DNA of 64,000 nucleotides from Cyclobacterium xiamenense (GTDB lineage: Bacteria > Bacteroidota > Bacteroidia > Cytophagales > Cyclobacteriaceae): positions 1-64,000 of the forward strand of contig NZ_WIOK01000010.1 in the NCBI RefSeq assembly GCF_009467825.1, given 5' to 3'. Positions 1-9,463 of the stretch are shown here, one piece after another (the stretch's first letter is position 1; the number at the start of each line of letters is the position of its first letter). Position numbers and translations under genes: made by a program. The notes under the pieces were generated by a model that saw only the letters and a program-made list of their open reading frames with translations, was not told the origin of the DNA and did not search any database.

Positions 1-19
1 TCGCCGCCTCATTTATTCA

Positions 20-54
20 AAAGCCCTTTGGTTAACCCCATAAGGGCTTTTTTT
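20..54 (+). terminator. Rho-independent terminator of an upstream gene
   Basis: A perfect 9-bp stem (AAAGCCCTT at 20-28 with AAGGGCTTT at 42-50) encloses a 13-nt loop and runs into a T tract. It most likely ends a plus-strand transcript that starts left of the window. Confidence 0.75.
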
Positions 55-76
55 ATGCCCTGGGGCGAAGTAAATG

Positions 77-572
77 TTCACCACAGATTACACAGATTCT
101 CACAGATAGGGTTTATGGATGAATGCAAAAACCCCTTATAACCTATCATCTAACTAAACGCCTATCTTCATGATAATCTGACATTTGTTATCAAAATAGA
201 TAATAGGAGTTCCGCTCATTGATGAACTGAGTTCGATTTTAAAACTTTATGAATTATAGTACCTATTCTTTCATAAAAATGGTAATTACATAATGACTCA
301 AACCTATTAATTATAGCGCTCCCTGGAATGTGGCGTTCGCAAAAAAATCCCCCTGCCCCCTTTTTAAGGGGGATTTTGTGCAATCTGGATTCTTTACTTT
401 ATTTTTTGGTTTACATTTTTATAAACCTTATCGAGAATCGAACTCAGGTTTATATGTTCTTCTATTCCTTATATGGTTCCTTTTTTTTAAACCATATAAG
501 TGGTATAAGGGCATATTAGGCTTAGACCACAAAGAAAAAAATCTTTGGAAATCTGGGTTCATCTGTGGTGAA
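77..572. repeat. Non-coding stretch bounded by a 12-bp inverted repeat
   Basis: Positions 1-649 hold no convincing gene. TTCACCACAGAT at 77-88 recurs in perfect inverted orientation at 561-572, so a ~500-bp AT-rich segment is bracketed by the pair. Short open frames inside (for example 328-519 and 330-629) show no protein-like composition. This could be a degenerate non-autonomous element or simply two copies of a dispersed repeat; no target-site duplication could be established by eye. Confidence 0.4.
344..377. repeat. C-rich/G-rich palindromic repeat
   Basis: AAAATCCCCCT at 344-354 and AGGGGGATTTT at 367-377 form a perfect 11-bp inverted repeat with a 12-nt pyrimidine-rich spacer. Similar C-run/G-run palindromes are dispersed intergenic repeats in many bacteria (general knowledge). 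It lies inside the inverted-repeat-bounded stretch 77-572. Confidence 0.5.
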
Positions 573-590
573 TCCTTCAGCGAAATAATT

Positions 591-624
591 GAAAATAAAA
601 TAGCCTCCCTAACAAGAGAGGCTA
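591..624 (-). terminator. Terminator of the hsp20 gene
   Basis: Read on the minus strand, TAGCCTC (624-618) pairs with GAGGCTA (607-601) around a 10-nt loop and is followed by TTTTATTTTC. It sits about 25 bp past the hsp20 stop codon. Confidence 0.75.
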
Positions 625-649
625 TCTGATCAAATCCCGGGATGTTAAT

Positions 650-1105
650 TTATCCCACCGTAATCTGCTTAACCTGTTTTTTGATCTCTTTTTTCGGGAT
701 GGTTACCAACAGGATGCCATCCTTGTACTGTGCAGTGATGTTGTCAATGTCCGCCTTCTCTTCAGGTAGGAAAAATGACCTTTGGAAGGACGCGTAGTGG
801 AATTCCCGTCTGGTTACCTGATCTTTTTCTTCTTGCGCTTCGGTTTTCTTCTCTGAGGCGATCACCAAGTGCTCGTTTTCATAAGAGATCGTGAAATCTT
901 CTTTTTTCAATCCAGGTACGGCCAGTTCAAGCAGGTAATTCTTTTCATTTTCTTTGATATTTACCGCCGGTACGCTGGCCTTGAAACGGCTCAGGGGAGC
1001 ACCCAAATCAAAAGCCGAAGGCATGTCGAATAACCTGTCAAACAAATTGTCAAAGGCAGGTACTTGAGATTTTTTTCCGTTGTTTGCTACTTTCATTAAT
1101 GTCAT
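650..1105 (-). CDS. Hsp20/alpha-crystallin small heat-shock protein
   Basis: A small cytoplasmic chaperone that binds unfolding proteins and keeps them soluble for ATP-dependent refolding. From the ATG at 1105 it is 151 aa, normal for the family. A short N-terminal arm (LFDRLFDMPSAF) precedes the alpha-crystallin domain, which runs to the end and includes VNIKENEKNYLLELAVPG, the conserved GILLVTIPKKE strand near the C-terminus, and a short lysine-rich tail. The frame stays open upstream to 1168, but those residues are not family-like, so I start at 1105; the ATG at 1096 is also possible. It is a single-gene transcript with its own terminator and is not linked in function to the TRAP genes upstream of it. 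No CIRCE-like element was seen in the 180 bp before the gene. Confidence 0.93.
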   Translation of the reverse strand: MTLMKVANNGKKSQVPAFDNLFDRLFDMPSAFDLGAPLSRFKASVPAVNIKENEKNYLLELAVPGLKKEDFTISYENEHLVIASEKKTEAQEEKDQVTRREFHYASFQRSFFLPEEKADIDNITAQYKDGILLVTIPKKEIKKQVKQITVG

Positions 1106-1283
1106 GGCGTTATTGGTTTTTTGTTTTCTACTTCGATTACATTCCCTCCAATTCAAAACAGATGCCATTCCAGGAAACTAGGTAAATAACTGATTAATAA
1201 GACAATACGGCAGTTAGTAGCAAGCGATGTCCGTCAAAATGACAAAAAAATAGCCATTATATGACAACATGTCTATCTCGGTT

Positions 1284-2558
1284 TCATTCGTAAAAAAGTC
1301 CGGGAAGCCATAGGCTCACGGCCGGAACATAGGTTACCAGTGCCAGCACCAACAGGCTGACCAACAAAAAGGGCAAGCCAGCACGGGCAATTTTCTCAAG
1401 AGATACACCGCCAATACTTGAGGCCACAAACAAGCAAACCCCCACGGGAGGAGTGGTAAGGCCGATTACCAGATTAAAGACCATGATAATGGCAAATTGG
1501 ACAGGGTCTACTCCAACCTGAACGGCAACGCCTAACAGGACAGGAAACAGTATAAGCAGTGCGGCAATGGTTTCCATAAATGCCCCTACCACGATCAGCA
1601 GCAGGTTGATCAATAGCAGGAGTAGCCATTTATTCTCGGTAAGTTGCAGAAGGGTACTTGCAATTTGCTGGGGAAGTTCTTCCACCGTCATGATCCAGGC
1701 AAACAGGTTTGCGAAGCCGACGAGGACCATCAGGGCGGCCGTGGTCTTGGCCGAGTTCAGTAGAATTTCCGGTATGCGTTTAAAGGTCAGGTCTTTGTAA
1801 ACCCACAGTCCGATTCCCATGGCATAGATCACGGCCACGATGGAAGCCTCGGTAGGAGTGAAAACACCGCCGATAATGCCAAAAAGGATTATCAAGGTCA
1901 TCATCAGTGCCCAGAATGCCTGAAAGAAACTTTTGACGATGACAACCATCGATTTCCGATCGCTTTTTGGGTAATTTTTTTTCACAGCGATCAAATAAGC
2001 GGTGAGCAAAAATCCCAGCCCAAGTAGCAAGCCAGGCACAATGCCTGCGACAAATAATCGACCAACGGAAAGGCCGGTAAGGGTGGCCGCAATAATCATG
2101 GGAAGGCTGGGAGGGATGATGGGGCCAATGGTGGAAGAGGAAGCTGTTACTGCACAGGAAAAGGGAGCATCGTAGCCCTCCCTTTTCATTGCAGGGATCA
2201 TGACCGAGCCGATACTGGCGGTATCCGCTATGGCCGTTCCGGATATGCCCCCAAAAAGCATGGAAGCCCCCACATTTGCCAATCCCAGCCCACCACGAAT
2301 ATGGCCTAGTAAAGCATTGCAAAAATGGATGATTCGTTGGGTGATCCCTCCGGCATTCATCAGGTTGCCTGCCAAAATAAAACCGGGGATGGACAACAGC
2401 ACGAATACGTCAATGCCGGCATACATTTTTTGGGGAATGACCATCAGCGGAATATCGCTGAAAAGCAGGTAGCTAAATGCAGCGATTCCCAACGAAAAGG
2501 CAATCGGAAAGCCAAGAATCAGTAGCAGCAGAAAAACAATAAAAAGGAGGGCGGTCAT
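1284..2558 (-). CDS. dctM: TRAP transporter large permease (DctM)
   Basis: The 12-TM ion-coupled subunit of a tripartite ATP-independent periplasmic transporter, acting in the inner membrane. At 424 aa it has the usual DctM length. Hydrophobic segments fill the sequence, and typical DctM stretches are visible: the glycine-rich GGISGTAIADTASIGSVMIP around residue 110, SSTIGPIIPPSLPMII after it, and GLTTPPVGVCLFVAS near residue 370. Its ATG overlaps the dctQ stop codon as ATGA (2558-2555), so the three subunits are translationally coupled. Substrates of the family are mostly C4-dicarboxylates, 2-oxo acids and sugar acids; the substrate here is not readable from sequence. Confidence 0.95.
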   Translation of the reverse strand: MTALLFIVFLLLLILGFPIAFSLGIAAFSYLLFSDIPLMVIPQKMYAGIDVFVLLSIPGFILAGNLMNAGGITQRIIHFCNALLGHIRGGLGLANVGASMLFGGISGTAIADTASIGSVMIPAMKREGYDAPFSCAVTASSSTIGPIIPPSLPMIIAATLTGLSVGRLFVAGIVPGLLLGLGFLLTAYLIAVKKNYPKSDRKSMVVIVKSFFQAFWALMMTLIILFGIIGGVFTPTEASIVAVIYAMGIGLWVYKDLTFKRIPEILLNSAKTTAALMVLVGFANLFAWIMTVEELPQQIASTLLQLTENKWLLLLLINLLLIVVGAFMETIAALLILFPVLLGVAVQVGVDPVQFAIIMVFNLVIGLTTPPVGVCLFVASSIGGVSLEKIARAGLPFLLVSLLVLALVTYVPAVSLWLPGLFYE

Positions 2559-3016
2559 TTTAGCTTTTTTAGTAATTCCAACAATGCGTACAAACCGGTA
2601 AAAAGACCCATGAGGGCCATGGACGCATACATAAAGGCCATGTTGAGGTTCATCGCCGGTGACTTTTGCAGGCTGACAATCTCCATGAGTGGTATGCTGA
2701 AGATGAATTGGGTTCCCATCAGAATCAGCACGAAAAGCAACACGACCGCTTCCATGCGGGCCTTTGCTTTTGGGGCCAGCCTGTCCAAAAAGGTGTTCAC
2801 ACGCACGTATCCCTCATCTTTTATGGAAAGTGCGGCACCCACGCTGATCAGGTAAATAAAACTAAACCTCGCCAGCTCCTCGGTCCAGTTTGGAGACCAG
2901 GGCAGGGCGTATCTGGCCACTACCTGCAGCAATACCACCCCAATCATCAGAAAAAAGCTTGTAGTCACAAAATACCCGAGTATTTTGTCGAGTAGGGGAA
3001 AGTCGGTTTTTCTCAT
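2555..3016 (-). CDS. dctQ: TRAP transporter small permease (DctQ)
   Basis: The 4-TM membrane subunit that pairs with DctM and is needed for TRAP transport. It is 153 aa with four hydrophobic segments; the stretch SPNWTEELARFSFIYLISVG (about residues 36-55) is the typical DctQ signature of a W-x-EE-x-AR motif in the cytoplasmic loop. It overlaps dctP upstream and dctM downstream by ATGA in both cases, a tight operon dctP-dctQ-dctM. Confidence 0.93.
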   Translation of the reverse strand: MRKTDFPLLDKILGYFVTTSFFLMIGVVLLQVVARYALPWSPNWTEELARFSFIYLISVGAALSIKDEGYVRVNTFLDRLAPKAKARMEAVVLLFVLILMGTQFIFSIPLMEIVSLQKSPAMNLNMAFMYASMALMGLFTGLYALLELLKKLK

Positions 3017-4017
3017 GGCACCTCCTGAATTCGTTTCAGCAAATCTATCTGATCCTCGTTAAAAGAGTTTACCACCGCCGTTGTAGCGGCTTCCTGAAAT
3101 GCCTGCTTGTCCACCTCTATGAACTCCATTCCTTTATCCACCAGAAATTGGTAGTCTTTTTTCTCCTGTATTAGAAATAATTCGTGCTCGTATTCCTGCA
3201 TGATCCCGGCAGCCGTGTCAATGACTTCCTGGAGATCCGGTGGTAACATGCGGTACTTTTTATCGCTCATGACCACATAGGCCCAGCTTTTTACGTGCTC
3301 CGTCAGCATGCAGTATTTTTGTACCTCGTATAGCCCCGCATCTTTGATCAGCGCGAAGGGGTTTTCTTGTCCATGGATGGTGGATTGCTGCAAGGCGGTA
3401 AATACTTCCGAAAACGCCATGGGAGTAGGCTTTGCTCCCAGTGCACTCCAGGTGTCTACATACAGCGATACCGCCGGGACACGAAGGATCATCCCCTGCA
3501 GTTCATCCGGATGCCTGATCGGCCGGTTAGCGGTTAAGTTTCGGGCTCCCCGCTCAAACCAGGCGATGGGACGAAACCCGGCTATATCCAGAATGTGTTG
3601 TTCGATCTCCTTTCCCAGGGGTCCCCCGGCTACTTTCTTGAGATGATCGGAATCCCGGATGGCGAAGGGGGTGGCGCACAAGATGGATTTGGGGAGGCTC
3701 CAGCTTTGCAGGGATTCTCCCGTGATCATGATATCTGCACTTCCTACCAAAAGGCCCGTAAGCACATCCATCTCTTTCCCCAACTGTTCGTTGGGATATA
3801 CGTTTACTTCGATTCTCCCGTTGGATCGGGTTTTTACCTCTTCGGCAAATTTTAAACTGGCTTTGTGCCAGCCGTGTTCCCGATTGGCCAGGTGACCGAA
3901 ACGCAGAACAAACTCGGGCTTTTTTCCCTCCCTGGGCTGGCAGGCAGCCAGCTGGAGCGCAAAGGCGAGGAGAAATACCTGAAAACAGCATGTTGGGTTC
4001 ATGGATACGGCTCTCAA
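3013..4017 (-). CDS. dctP: TRAP transporter substrate-binding lipoprotein (DctP)
   Basis: The extracytoplasmic solute receptor of the TRAP system. The N-terminus is a lipoprotein signal ending in the lipobox LAAC, so the receptor is probably membrane-anchored rather than free. The DctP fold follows: FGHLANREHGWHKASLKFAEEV, the NGRIEVNVYPNEQLG signature, and the substrate-carboxylate-binding arginine in the GMILRVPAV segment (about residue 180). Length (334 aa, or 329 from the next ATG at 4002) is normal. It is the first gene of the dctPQM operon. The family binds organic acids through that arginine. The upstream neighbour (the 1756-aa surface protein) is on the same strand 74 bp away but unrelated in function. 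Confidence 0.93.
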   Translation of the reverse strand: MRAVSMNPTCCFQVFLLAFALQLAACQPREGKKPEFVLRFGHLANREHGWHKASLKFAEEVKTRSNGRIEVNVYPNEQLGKEMDVLTGLLVGSADIMITGESLQSWSLPKSILCATPFAIRDSDHLKKVAGGPLGKEIEQHILDIAGFRPIAWFERGARNLTANRPIRHPDELQGMILRVPAVSLYVDTWSALGAKPTPMAFSEVFTALQQSTIHGQENPFALIKDAGLYEVQKYCMLTEHVKSWAYVVMSDKKYRMLPPDLQEVIDTAAGIMQEYEHELFLIQEKKDYQFLVDKGMEFIEVDKQAFQEAATTAVVNSFNEDQIDLLKRIQEVP

Positions 4018-4090
4018 ACAGGTAAAAGGGTTTCATTCAATGGTAATTCGTCCCAAAGTACAAAAATTATTCGCCCAGGACATTTTATTT

Positions 4091-7000
4091 TCAAAATTTA
4101 GCACCCACCACCACGGTTTTTTTCAGATGCTGTACCTGCCCGTTGGGATGAACCAGTTCTGCCGAAAGGATGTAATAGCCTGCATTCACCTTTTCTCCCC
4201 GTTCGTTACTACCATCCCAGGTATAAAACCCTTCGGATCCCCAGATAGCGTTCTCACACAAAACTTTCACCGGAACTCCGGTAGGCGTGAAGATGCGCAG
4301 GGTGGCCTGAAATCCAGGTGCTTGCATGGTATACGATATGGTTGTAAATGGTTGTTCACCGGCAGCCATGGGAACAAATACCTCTGGAGTGACCGCAATG
4401 CCAACTGCGGAACTGCCCGGCACGAATACCTGGGAATTTTTGGCGCCGGGACTGGCATGGCCAACATGCGCACCGGCCGAATGCCAGTTTTCCCGGTCGT
4501 TCGTCGGAGCAGCTACCGAATACCTTTCCAGGGAAATTCCCTTGACATCCCGCAGGAAAGCATGGTGAAAATCTTCGTCATAGTCCAGTCGTTCCACCCA
4601 GTTTTCATCGGGGTCCAGCAGAATGACGGTTCCGGATCGAATCGGATAGCTGGGCAAGCTCATTTCCACAAATTTTTCCCGGTCATTGAGGGGGTACCGT
4701 TCCGCCAGTCGCTGTGCATCGGTCGTCACTACCAGGTAGTCAAACGGATCCAGTATCAGATTGGCTCCTTTGATAACCCGACGGTTACTAATTTCTCTGT
4801 CGGTAGCATTGGCCAGTTTCCAGTTTTTCAGGTTCAGGTACTTTTCAGAATTATTGTAAATCTCTACAAATTTTGGAACGCCCGTATCCGGATTGAAAAG
4901 AATTTCGTTCAACAGCAAATCACCCTCTTCGGCGACACCGGGTATTTTCAGCCACAATTCAGCAGCCGCCGGATCAAGGGAATTGCCCGAACAGTCCCGC
5001 CAATTTTCTGCCGTCAACAAATAGGCCTGGTTCTGCTGCAAGGGTTCCTGCAACACCAATACCCATTGGAATTGATCCAAGGAATCGCTGTAAGCTGCCC
5101 GTATTTCCCGCTCCGGAGTCAATCGGAAGGAACTTCCGTCGTTGTGGGGGCCTACCGGTTTTGAAAATCGTAGCAGGATCCGGTAATTGTCTTCCGGAAT
5201 GGCGGAAAGCAGCCGGGGTGCCGTCCGGTCGGGACTGTCATCGAAAACCGCGTTTGGCTGACCGGGAGTACCCTTGTTTTCGCTAATCGATGGGGTATAG
5301 TTGGTTTCAGATTCGCAGGGATACCATGGATTGATCACTTCCAGACTAAAGCCATTGGTCGAGATTTCACTGCCCAGGGGCATCCCGGGATTGTAATAGA
5401 CGCGGTCCACCAGAAGTCCCTGCGTATTTTTCAGGCTGATCACATCCCCGCTGTTCAACAACGTGGGCCAGGACTTGATACCAAGGACGGATCCGAAGCG
5501 AGAGAAGGCTTCCGTCATGCTCTCCGGACAGAGGATGAGGTATTGTCCCGGACCCAGACTGGCACGCGGAAGCGTGGTTTCGGTACGGCTATTGGAAAGC
5601 ACCATGCCGCCCAAAGGAAAAGTTAGATCCGTGGGATTGAATAACTCCAGATATTCCGCTTCAGGTAGTACGTTTCCGGCACGCGGAGCGGGCATCACTT
5701 CGTTAATGATTAGCTCCTTGAACCCGGGAATTTGTGGAGATTGGTAGGGAAATGCCAGCTCTATGGGAGCAATTGTGTTCCCATCCAGGTCCTCCAATGC
5801 CTCAATACGCAGCCGGATATTCTGCCCCTCTTCCCAGCCCGCTTCAAACGTAAGCAACACCCGGTCTCCCTGACCTTCCAACGAGACCCAGGAGGGGGAT
5901 TCCCCATTTACCGAATAAAAGCCGGGGACCACGGCTAGAACCGGATTGAGTTCCTTGTCAAAATGTAGGAGAAGTTGGTTGGCGGGTAGCGGTTCTACCT
6001 CAAGTAACTCCGGGGGCAATGGATTCCAGGAAAAGCTCCGCAGGCTCCCAGGTAGCAGCGTGCCGTTTTCAGTCAATCTTGGAGGAATTTGCAGTGTCCA
6101 AACGGTTCCCGCCGGTATGGGCACATCCAAAATTACCTGAATTTGATCCGGCCTGCTTTGGTTCAGAAGGGCCGCAGGCCGCAATTCCTCTTCCAAAACC
6201 AGGAAATCACCCATCCAGGGCTGGGTAGTGTCCAGAGACTCTTGCTGCTTGATGCGAAGCAATTGGCCCTGTTCCATCCATAGATCCAGAATGCCGTCGT
6301 GGTAGGCAAGGGATGCTTCGTGCGGCCTGCTGGATTTTCCTTCGGAGGTATTAACTGCTGCAACAGCGATCGAAACCGTATCCCCCAGGCCAAGCGTTTC
6401 TTGCAATAATAACGATACCTGGTATCCATTTTCCGAAAGGTGTACCTCCTTGGGTGGGCGGCTACCAATTCGGTAACTCTCGGGAAATAGCACCTTACCC
6501 GGATCGGGAAAATCGGTAAAGGTGATTTCCAGGGTTTGTTGATCCCAAATGCTGGTTCTACTAACAGCAAAGAGGGAATGGTTCAGCGCGTATTCCAGGT
6601 TCCGGCTGATTTCTCCGGACCGAGCCTGGACGAGCGGAACCCGGAGGCGAAGTACTTCGTCCGTCAGCGGGCGTTGTGTAAGCAGGCTGAGGTATTTGCC
6701 CGTTGCATCCAGGGAAAAGATTGTTTCTAACCGCTGGTTTACCAGGATGGAATCCGGAAGTTCGATGGCTTTGCTCCAATCCAGTTTTAGTTCATAGGGA
6801 GACAGCAGAAAGGCGGTGTCAATCCGCGGGGCAAGCGTGTCCCAGGTAAAGGACCTGTGGATGCTTGATGCCATTTCTTTTCCGAACCGATCCCGTAAAT
6901 GGCGTAGTTGAATTCGGTAGGTTTTTCCAGGAATGAAATCGTTAGCGAAGGCGAGCTGTACCCTGTCGGGGCTGGGCAGCGAGATTTCTTCTGGCAATCC

Positions 7001-9361
7001 GATGCCCTCGTTTACTTCATAGAATTGGGGAACGGCCGCCCATTTGGGATCCAGGGGTTTGTTGAATTCCATCAACAGGCTGCGCGAGGAGGGGATTTCG
7101 AGGCGGCTAAGCTGTATCGGACGGGTATCCCACCGCAGCGGTGCATGAAAAGTAAAGCGCTCCTTTCCTTGCTCATCGCTGATACCGGTGATTTCCAGCT
7201 GGAAGTCTTGGTTTTGAGGAAGCTCGCGGTCGAAAACCAAGACCAATCCAGCGGCTTCACCTGCGGCCGGCAATACCCTACTGGGCCGAATAGCGGCCGG
7301 AAGTAAGAAATAATTGTCCGGATTCCGTACGGTTCCTTCTGCTACAGCACCGGCAAACTGCAGGCCAAGGCTGGTTGGAGAATCGAAAAACAGGCTGTCC
7401 AGAAAATTTTCCCAGGCAAACGAAGCGACCGATTCCGATTGACTATTGCCGTACCCGTCGGCAATACCATTTACCTGCAGGGTGTATTCCGATCCCGGTT
7501 GAAAGGTCCCATCAACCTGCAAGCGCACTTGATTTGGCTCGCTTTCGTGGATTTGAGCTGCGGTTATAGTGAGCGTACTGTTTTCCAGTCCGTAATTTTC
7601 CGGTTCAGAAGCCGAGGCCGGCTCCAGGGCTTCGTCAAAGACCAGCAAAAGCCTGTTTTCTGAGACCCCCCACACCGATAAAAGCCGGGGAGCGGTCGCA
7701 TCAAATACAAAGGATAAGGTGTCGGATTCCAGGGGCTGCCCAAAGCAATCGATCATCGGTCCCGATTCGAGCAAATAGGTAGTTTCCGAAATCAGGGGTT
7801 CCGGGAGGCCCAGTTCCAGGCTGTGGGCCCTGTACTGCAACACCTGAAGGGGAAGTCCGGAGATGGAGAACGAGGGGGGTTCGGCCGGTTCCGGGGGCAA
7901 TGCTTTGGAAAAACTGACGCGAATTCGTTCCGCTGAGAGCGGCTGTACCGCTACCATGGCAAACGGCCGGGTATCCGGTTCTTCACGAAAGACGGCATTT
8001 TGCGTTCCGGGGCTCCCTCCTGTCGGAGCGGTAGATGCCAGCCAGTTGAATTGATCGCTGCAGGCCTGGAAGGGATTGATCCGCTCCAGGGCCCAGCCTC
8101 CATTGGTTTTTTCGGGGTCCCGGTAGAATGCTTCGGAATAGGTCAGGCTGTCGATCAGGTTTGAGAAACCGTCCCGGATGCGGATGGTTCCCGATGCATT
8201 GGGCAAGGTACGAAAAGGGTCGACCACAGCTACCTGCCCGAAGCTTTCCAGAAGCGGTTTTGTAGCTGGCGAGCAAAGAATCAGGTAGGAAAGTGGCGCG
8301 ATGACCCGCTCTTCGATGGGCACCCCGTTGTAGGTAAACTCACGTAGCAGGAGGGGTCTGTCCAGGCGGTTGTACAATTCAATGTATTCGGCATTGGCAG
8401 CGGTAGGCAATACCGGTTCGGGAGGGACCCTACCTTTTGGATTGGGGTCTGCCATGACTTCATTGATGATCAGGGCACCGACAGGGGTAGGCCTGTGGAT
8501 GGAAAATGTGAACGCCCAATCATCCAGGAGCTGCCCCGTTTGCCTTACCTCAAGCTGCTCAAATTGAATGCGGTATTCGTTCGTATACAAGGAGCGATCG
8601 AATTCCAGGTGCATTTCCGCGGCTTCCGGCTGACGGATTGACAGCGGTGTTCCGTAGCGGTTATTCAGTAGTACGCCTTCTTTCCGCAGCTGCAGGGGCT
8701 GGTTGAACTGCAGGGATAGGATGTTTTCTGCCACTAGGCTTGCCTCAGTCAGGGTCAGTTCTCCCGCCGCCGCGGCCCCGCCTTCTACAGAGAAATCGTC
8801 CAGAAAAAGTCGCGCGGCCGTACCCGAACCTGGTCCGTATTCCACTTCCAGGAGAACGGTTACCGCGGCAGTATGTGCGAATTCTGCCGGAACCGGGAGG
8901 GAGTACGCGGCAAAAGGACGGTCTTCGTTGGGAAAGGTCCCAATATCTCCCAGCGGAATACGTTCGCTAAATCCCTGCGCCAAATCGCTGGAAAACGACA
9001 GGTAAACCAGGGCCGGACGGGTACCCGAGCCGTTTTTTGCGGTGCGGGCTTGAAAGGAAATTCTGGGATCGTTTAGGCCAACAGTCGCTATTTTTATGTA
9101 AATTTGCGCACTGAAACTTGCAATGGGTTGCAATCCCAGGGCATTGGACTGGTTTACACCCTGCCCGCTGGCTTGAAATACCCGGGAAGCTCCGGAACGC
9201 AATTCGTTGGCAGACCAACCAGGCAAAAACTCCTCCGGATGGTTGACAAGCGTAAAACGTTCTTCGAAATCCTGGGTTTGTGTTGGGTTTAAAACGGTAG
9301 GGAAAGCAAATCCTGGCAAGGAAAAAGTAATGAAGTATCCGATCAAAATGATGGCTTTCAT
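4091..9361 (-). CDS. Giant secreted surface protein with three lamin-tail domains and C-terminal FlgD-like Ig fold
   Basis: A 1756-aa exported protein with a Sec signal peptide (hydrophobic residues 4-19, cleavage near FAFP). After a galactose-binding-like N-terminal region it carries three lamin-tail domains, each opening with an INEV/NEI motif: LIINEVMADPNP near residue 295, LIINEVMPAPRAG near 1215 and LLLNEILFNPD near 1480. Between them lie repeated Ig-like units of SbsA type, recognisable by recurring phrases such as LLLVFDEAL, LLLHFDKEL and RILLRFSKPV. The C-terminus has a FlgD-like Ig fold (TWDGSNERGEKVNAGYYILS) as in gliding/type IX-secreted proteins, although a full T9SS sorting signal is not clear. 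Likely a cell-surface or extracellular adhesin/scaffold; no catalytic motif was recognised. Confidence 0.85.
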   Translation of the reverse strand: MKAIILIGYFITFSLPGFAFPTVLNPTQTQDFEERFTLVNHPEEFLPGWSANELRSGASRVFQASGQGVNQSNALGLQPIASFSAQIYIKIATVGLNDPRISFQARTAKNGSGTRPALVYLSFSSDLAQGFSERIPLGDIGTFPNEDRPFAAYSLPVPAEFAHTAAVTVLLEVEYGPGSGTAARLFLDDFSVEGGAAAAGELTLTEASLVAENILSLQFNQPLQLRKEGVLLNNRYGTPLSIRQPEAAEMHLEFDRSLYTNEYRIQFEQLEVRQTGQLLDDWAFTFSIHRPTPVGALIINEVMADPNPKGRVPPEPVLPTAANAEYIELYNRLDRPLLLREFTYNGVPIEERVIAPLSYLILCSPATKPLLESFGQVAVVDPFRTLPNASGTIRIRDGFSNLIDSLTYSEAFYRDPEKTNGGWALERINPFQACSDQFNWLASTAPTGGSPGTQNAVFREEPDTRPFAMVAVQPLSAERIRVSFSKALPPEPAEPPSFSISGLPLQVLQYRAHSLELGLPEPLISETTYLLESGPMIDCFGQPLESDTLSFVFDATAPRLLSVWGVSENRLLLVFDEALEPASASEPENYGLENSTLTITAAQIHESEPNQVRLQVDGTFQPGSEYTLQVNGIADGYGNSQSESVASFAWENFLDSLFFDSPTSLGLQFAGAVAEGTVRNPDNYFLLPAAIRPSRVLPAAGEAAGLVLVFDRELPQNQDFQLEITGISDEQGKERFTFHAPLRWDTRPIQLSRLEIPSSRSLLMEFNKPLDPKWAAVPQFYEVNEGIGLPEEISLPSPDRVQLAFANDFIPGKTYRIQLRHLRDRFGKEMASSIHRSFTWDTLAPRIDTAFLLSPYELKLDWSKAIELPDSILVNQRLETIFSLDATGKYLSLLTQRPLTDEVLRLRVPLVQARSGEISRNLEYALNHSLFAVSRTSIWDQQTLEITFTDFPDPGKVLFPESYRIGSRPPKEVHLSENGYQVSLLLQETLGLGDTVSIAVAAVNTSEGKSSRPHEASLAYHDGILDLWMEQGQLLRIKQQESLDTTQPWMGDFLVLEEELRPAALLNQSRPDQIQVILDVPIPAGTVWTLQIPPRLTENGTLLPGSLRSFSWNPLPPELLEVEPLPANQLLLHFDKELNPVLAVVPGFYSVNGESPSWVSLEGQGDRVLLTFEAGWEEGQNIRLRIEALEDLDGNTIAPIELAFPYQSPQIPGFKELIINEVMPAPRAGNVLPEAEYLELFNPTDLTFPLGGMVLSNSRTETTLPRASLGPGQYLILCPESMTEAFSRFGSVLGIKSWPTLLNSGDVISLKNTQGLLVDRVYYNPGMPLGSEISTNGFSLEVINPWYPCESETNYTPSISENKGTPGQPNAVFDDSPDRTAPRLLSAIPEDNYRILLRFSKPVGPHNDGSSFRLTPEREIRAAYSDSLDQFQWVLVLQEPLQQNQAYLLTAENWRDCSGNSLDPAAAELWLKIPGVAEEGDLLLNEILFNPDTGVPKFVEIYNNSEKYLNLKNWKLANATDREISNRRVIKGANLILDPFDYLVVTTDAQRLAERYPLNDREKFVEMSLPSYPIRSGTVILLDPDENWVERLDYDEDFHHAFLRDVKGISLERYSVAAPTNDRENWHSAGAHVGHASPGAKNSQVFVPGSSAVGIAVTPEVFVPMAAGEQPFTTISYTMQAPGFQATLRIFTPTGVPVKVLCENAIWGSEGFYTWDGSNERGEKVNAGYYILSAELVHPNGQVQHLKKTVVVGAKF

Positions 9362-9463
9362 AGATGGAATATAATAAATACCGTATAAAGCACGCGTAAT
9401 TCAATGAAAAAAATTTTCCTGTGCATTTCTCAGGAAAGGAAAACCGGTCAAAAAATAGTCAAG

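Noticed and set aside
425-445. tRNA-like T-arm text (GAATCGAACTC)
   Set aside because: No matching acceptor, D or anticodon arms around it.
328-629. Two overlapping plus-strand frames near the left end
   Set aside because: Low-complexity Phe/Tyr-rich translation across repeats and no start context; the region looks non-coding.
4001-5164. 387-codon frame opposite dctP and the surface protein
   Set aside because: Antisense shadow of two well-supported genes; no domain or signal.
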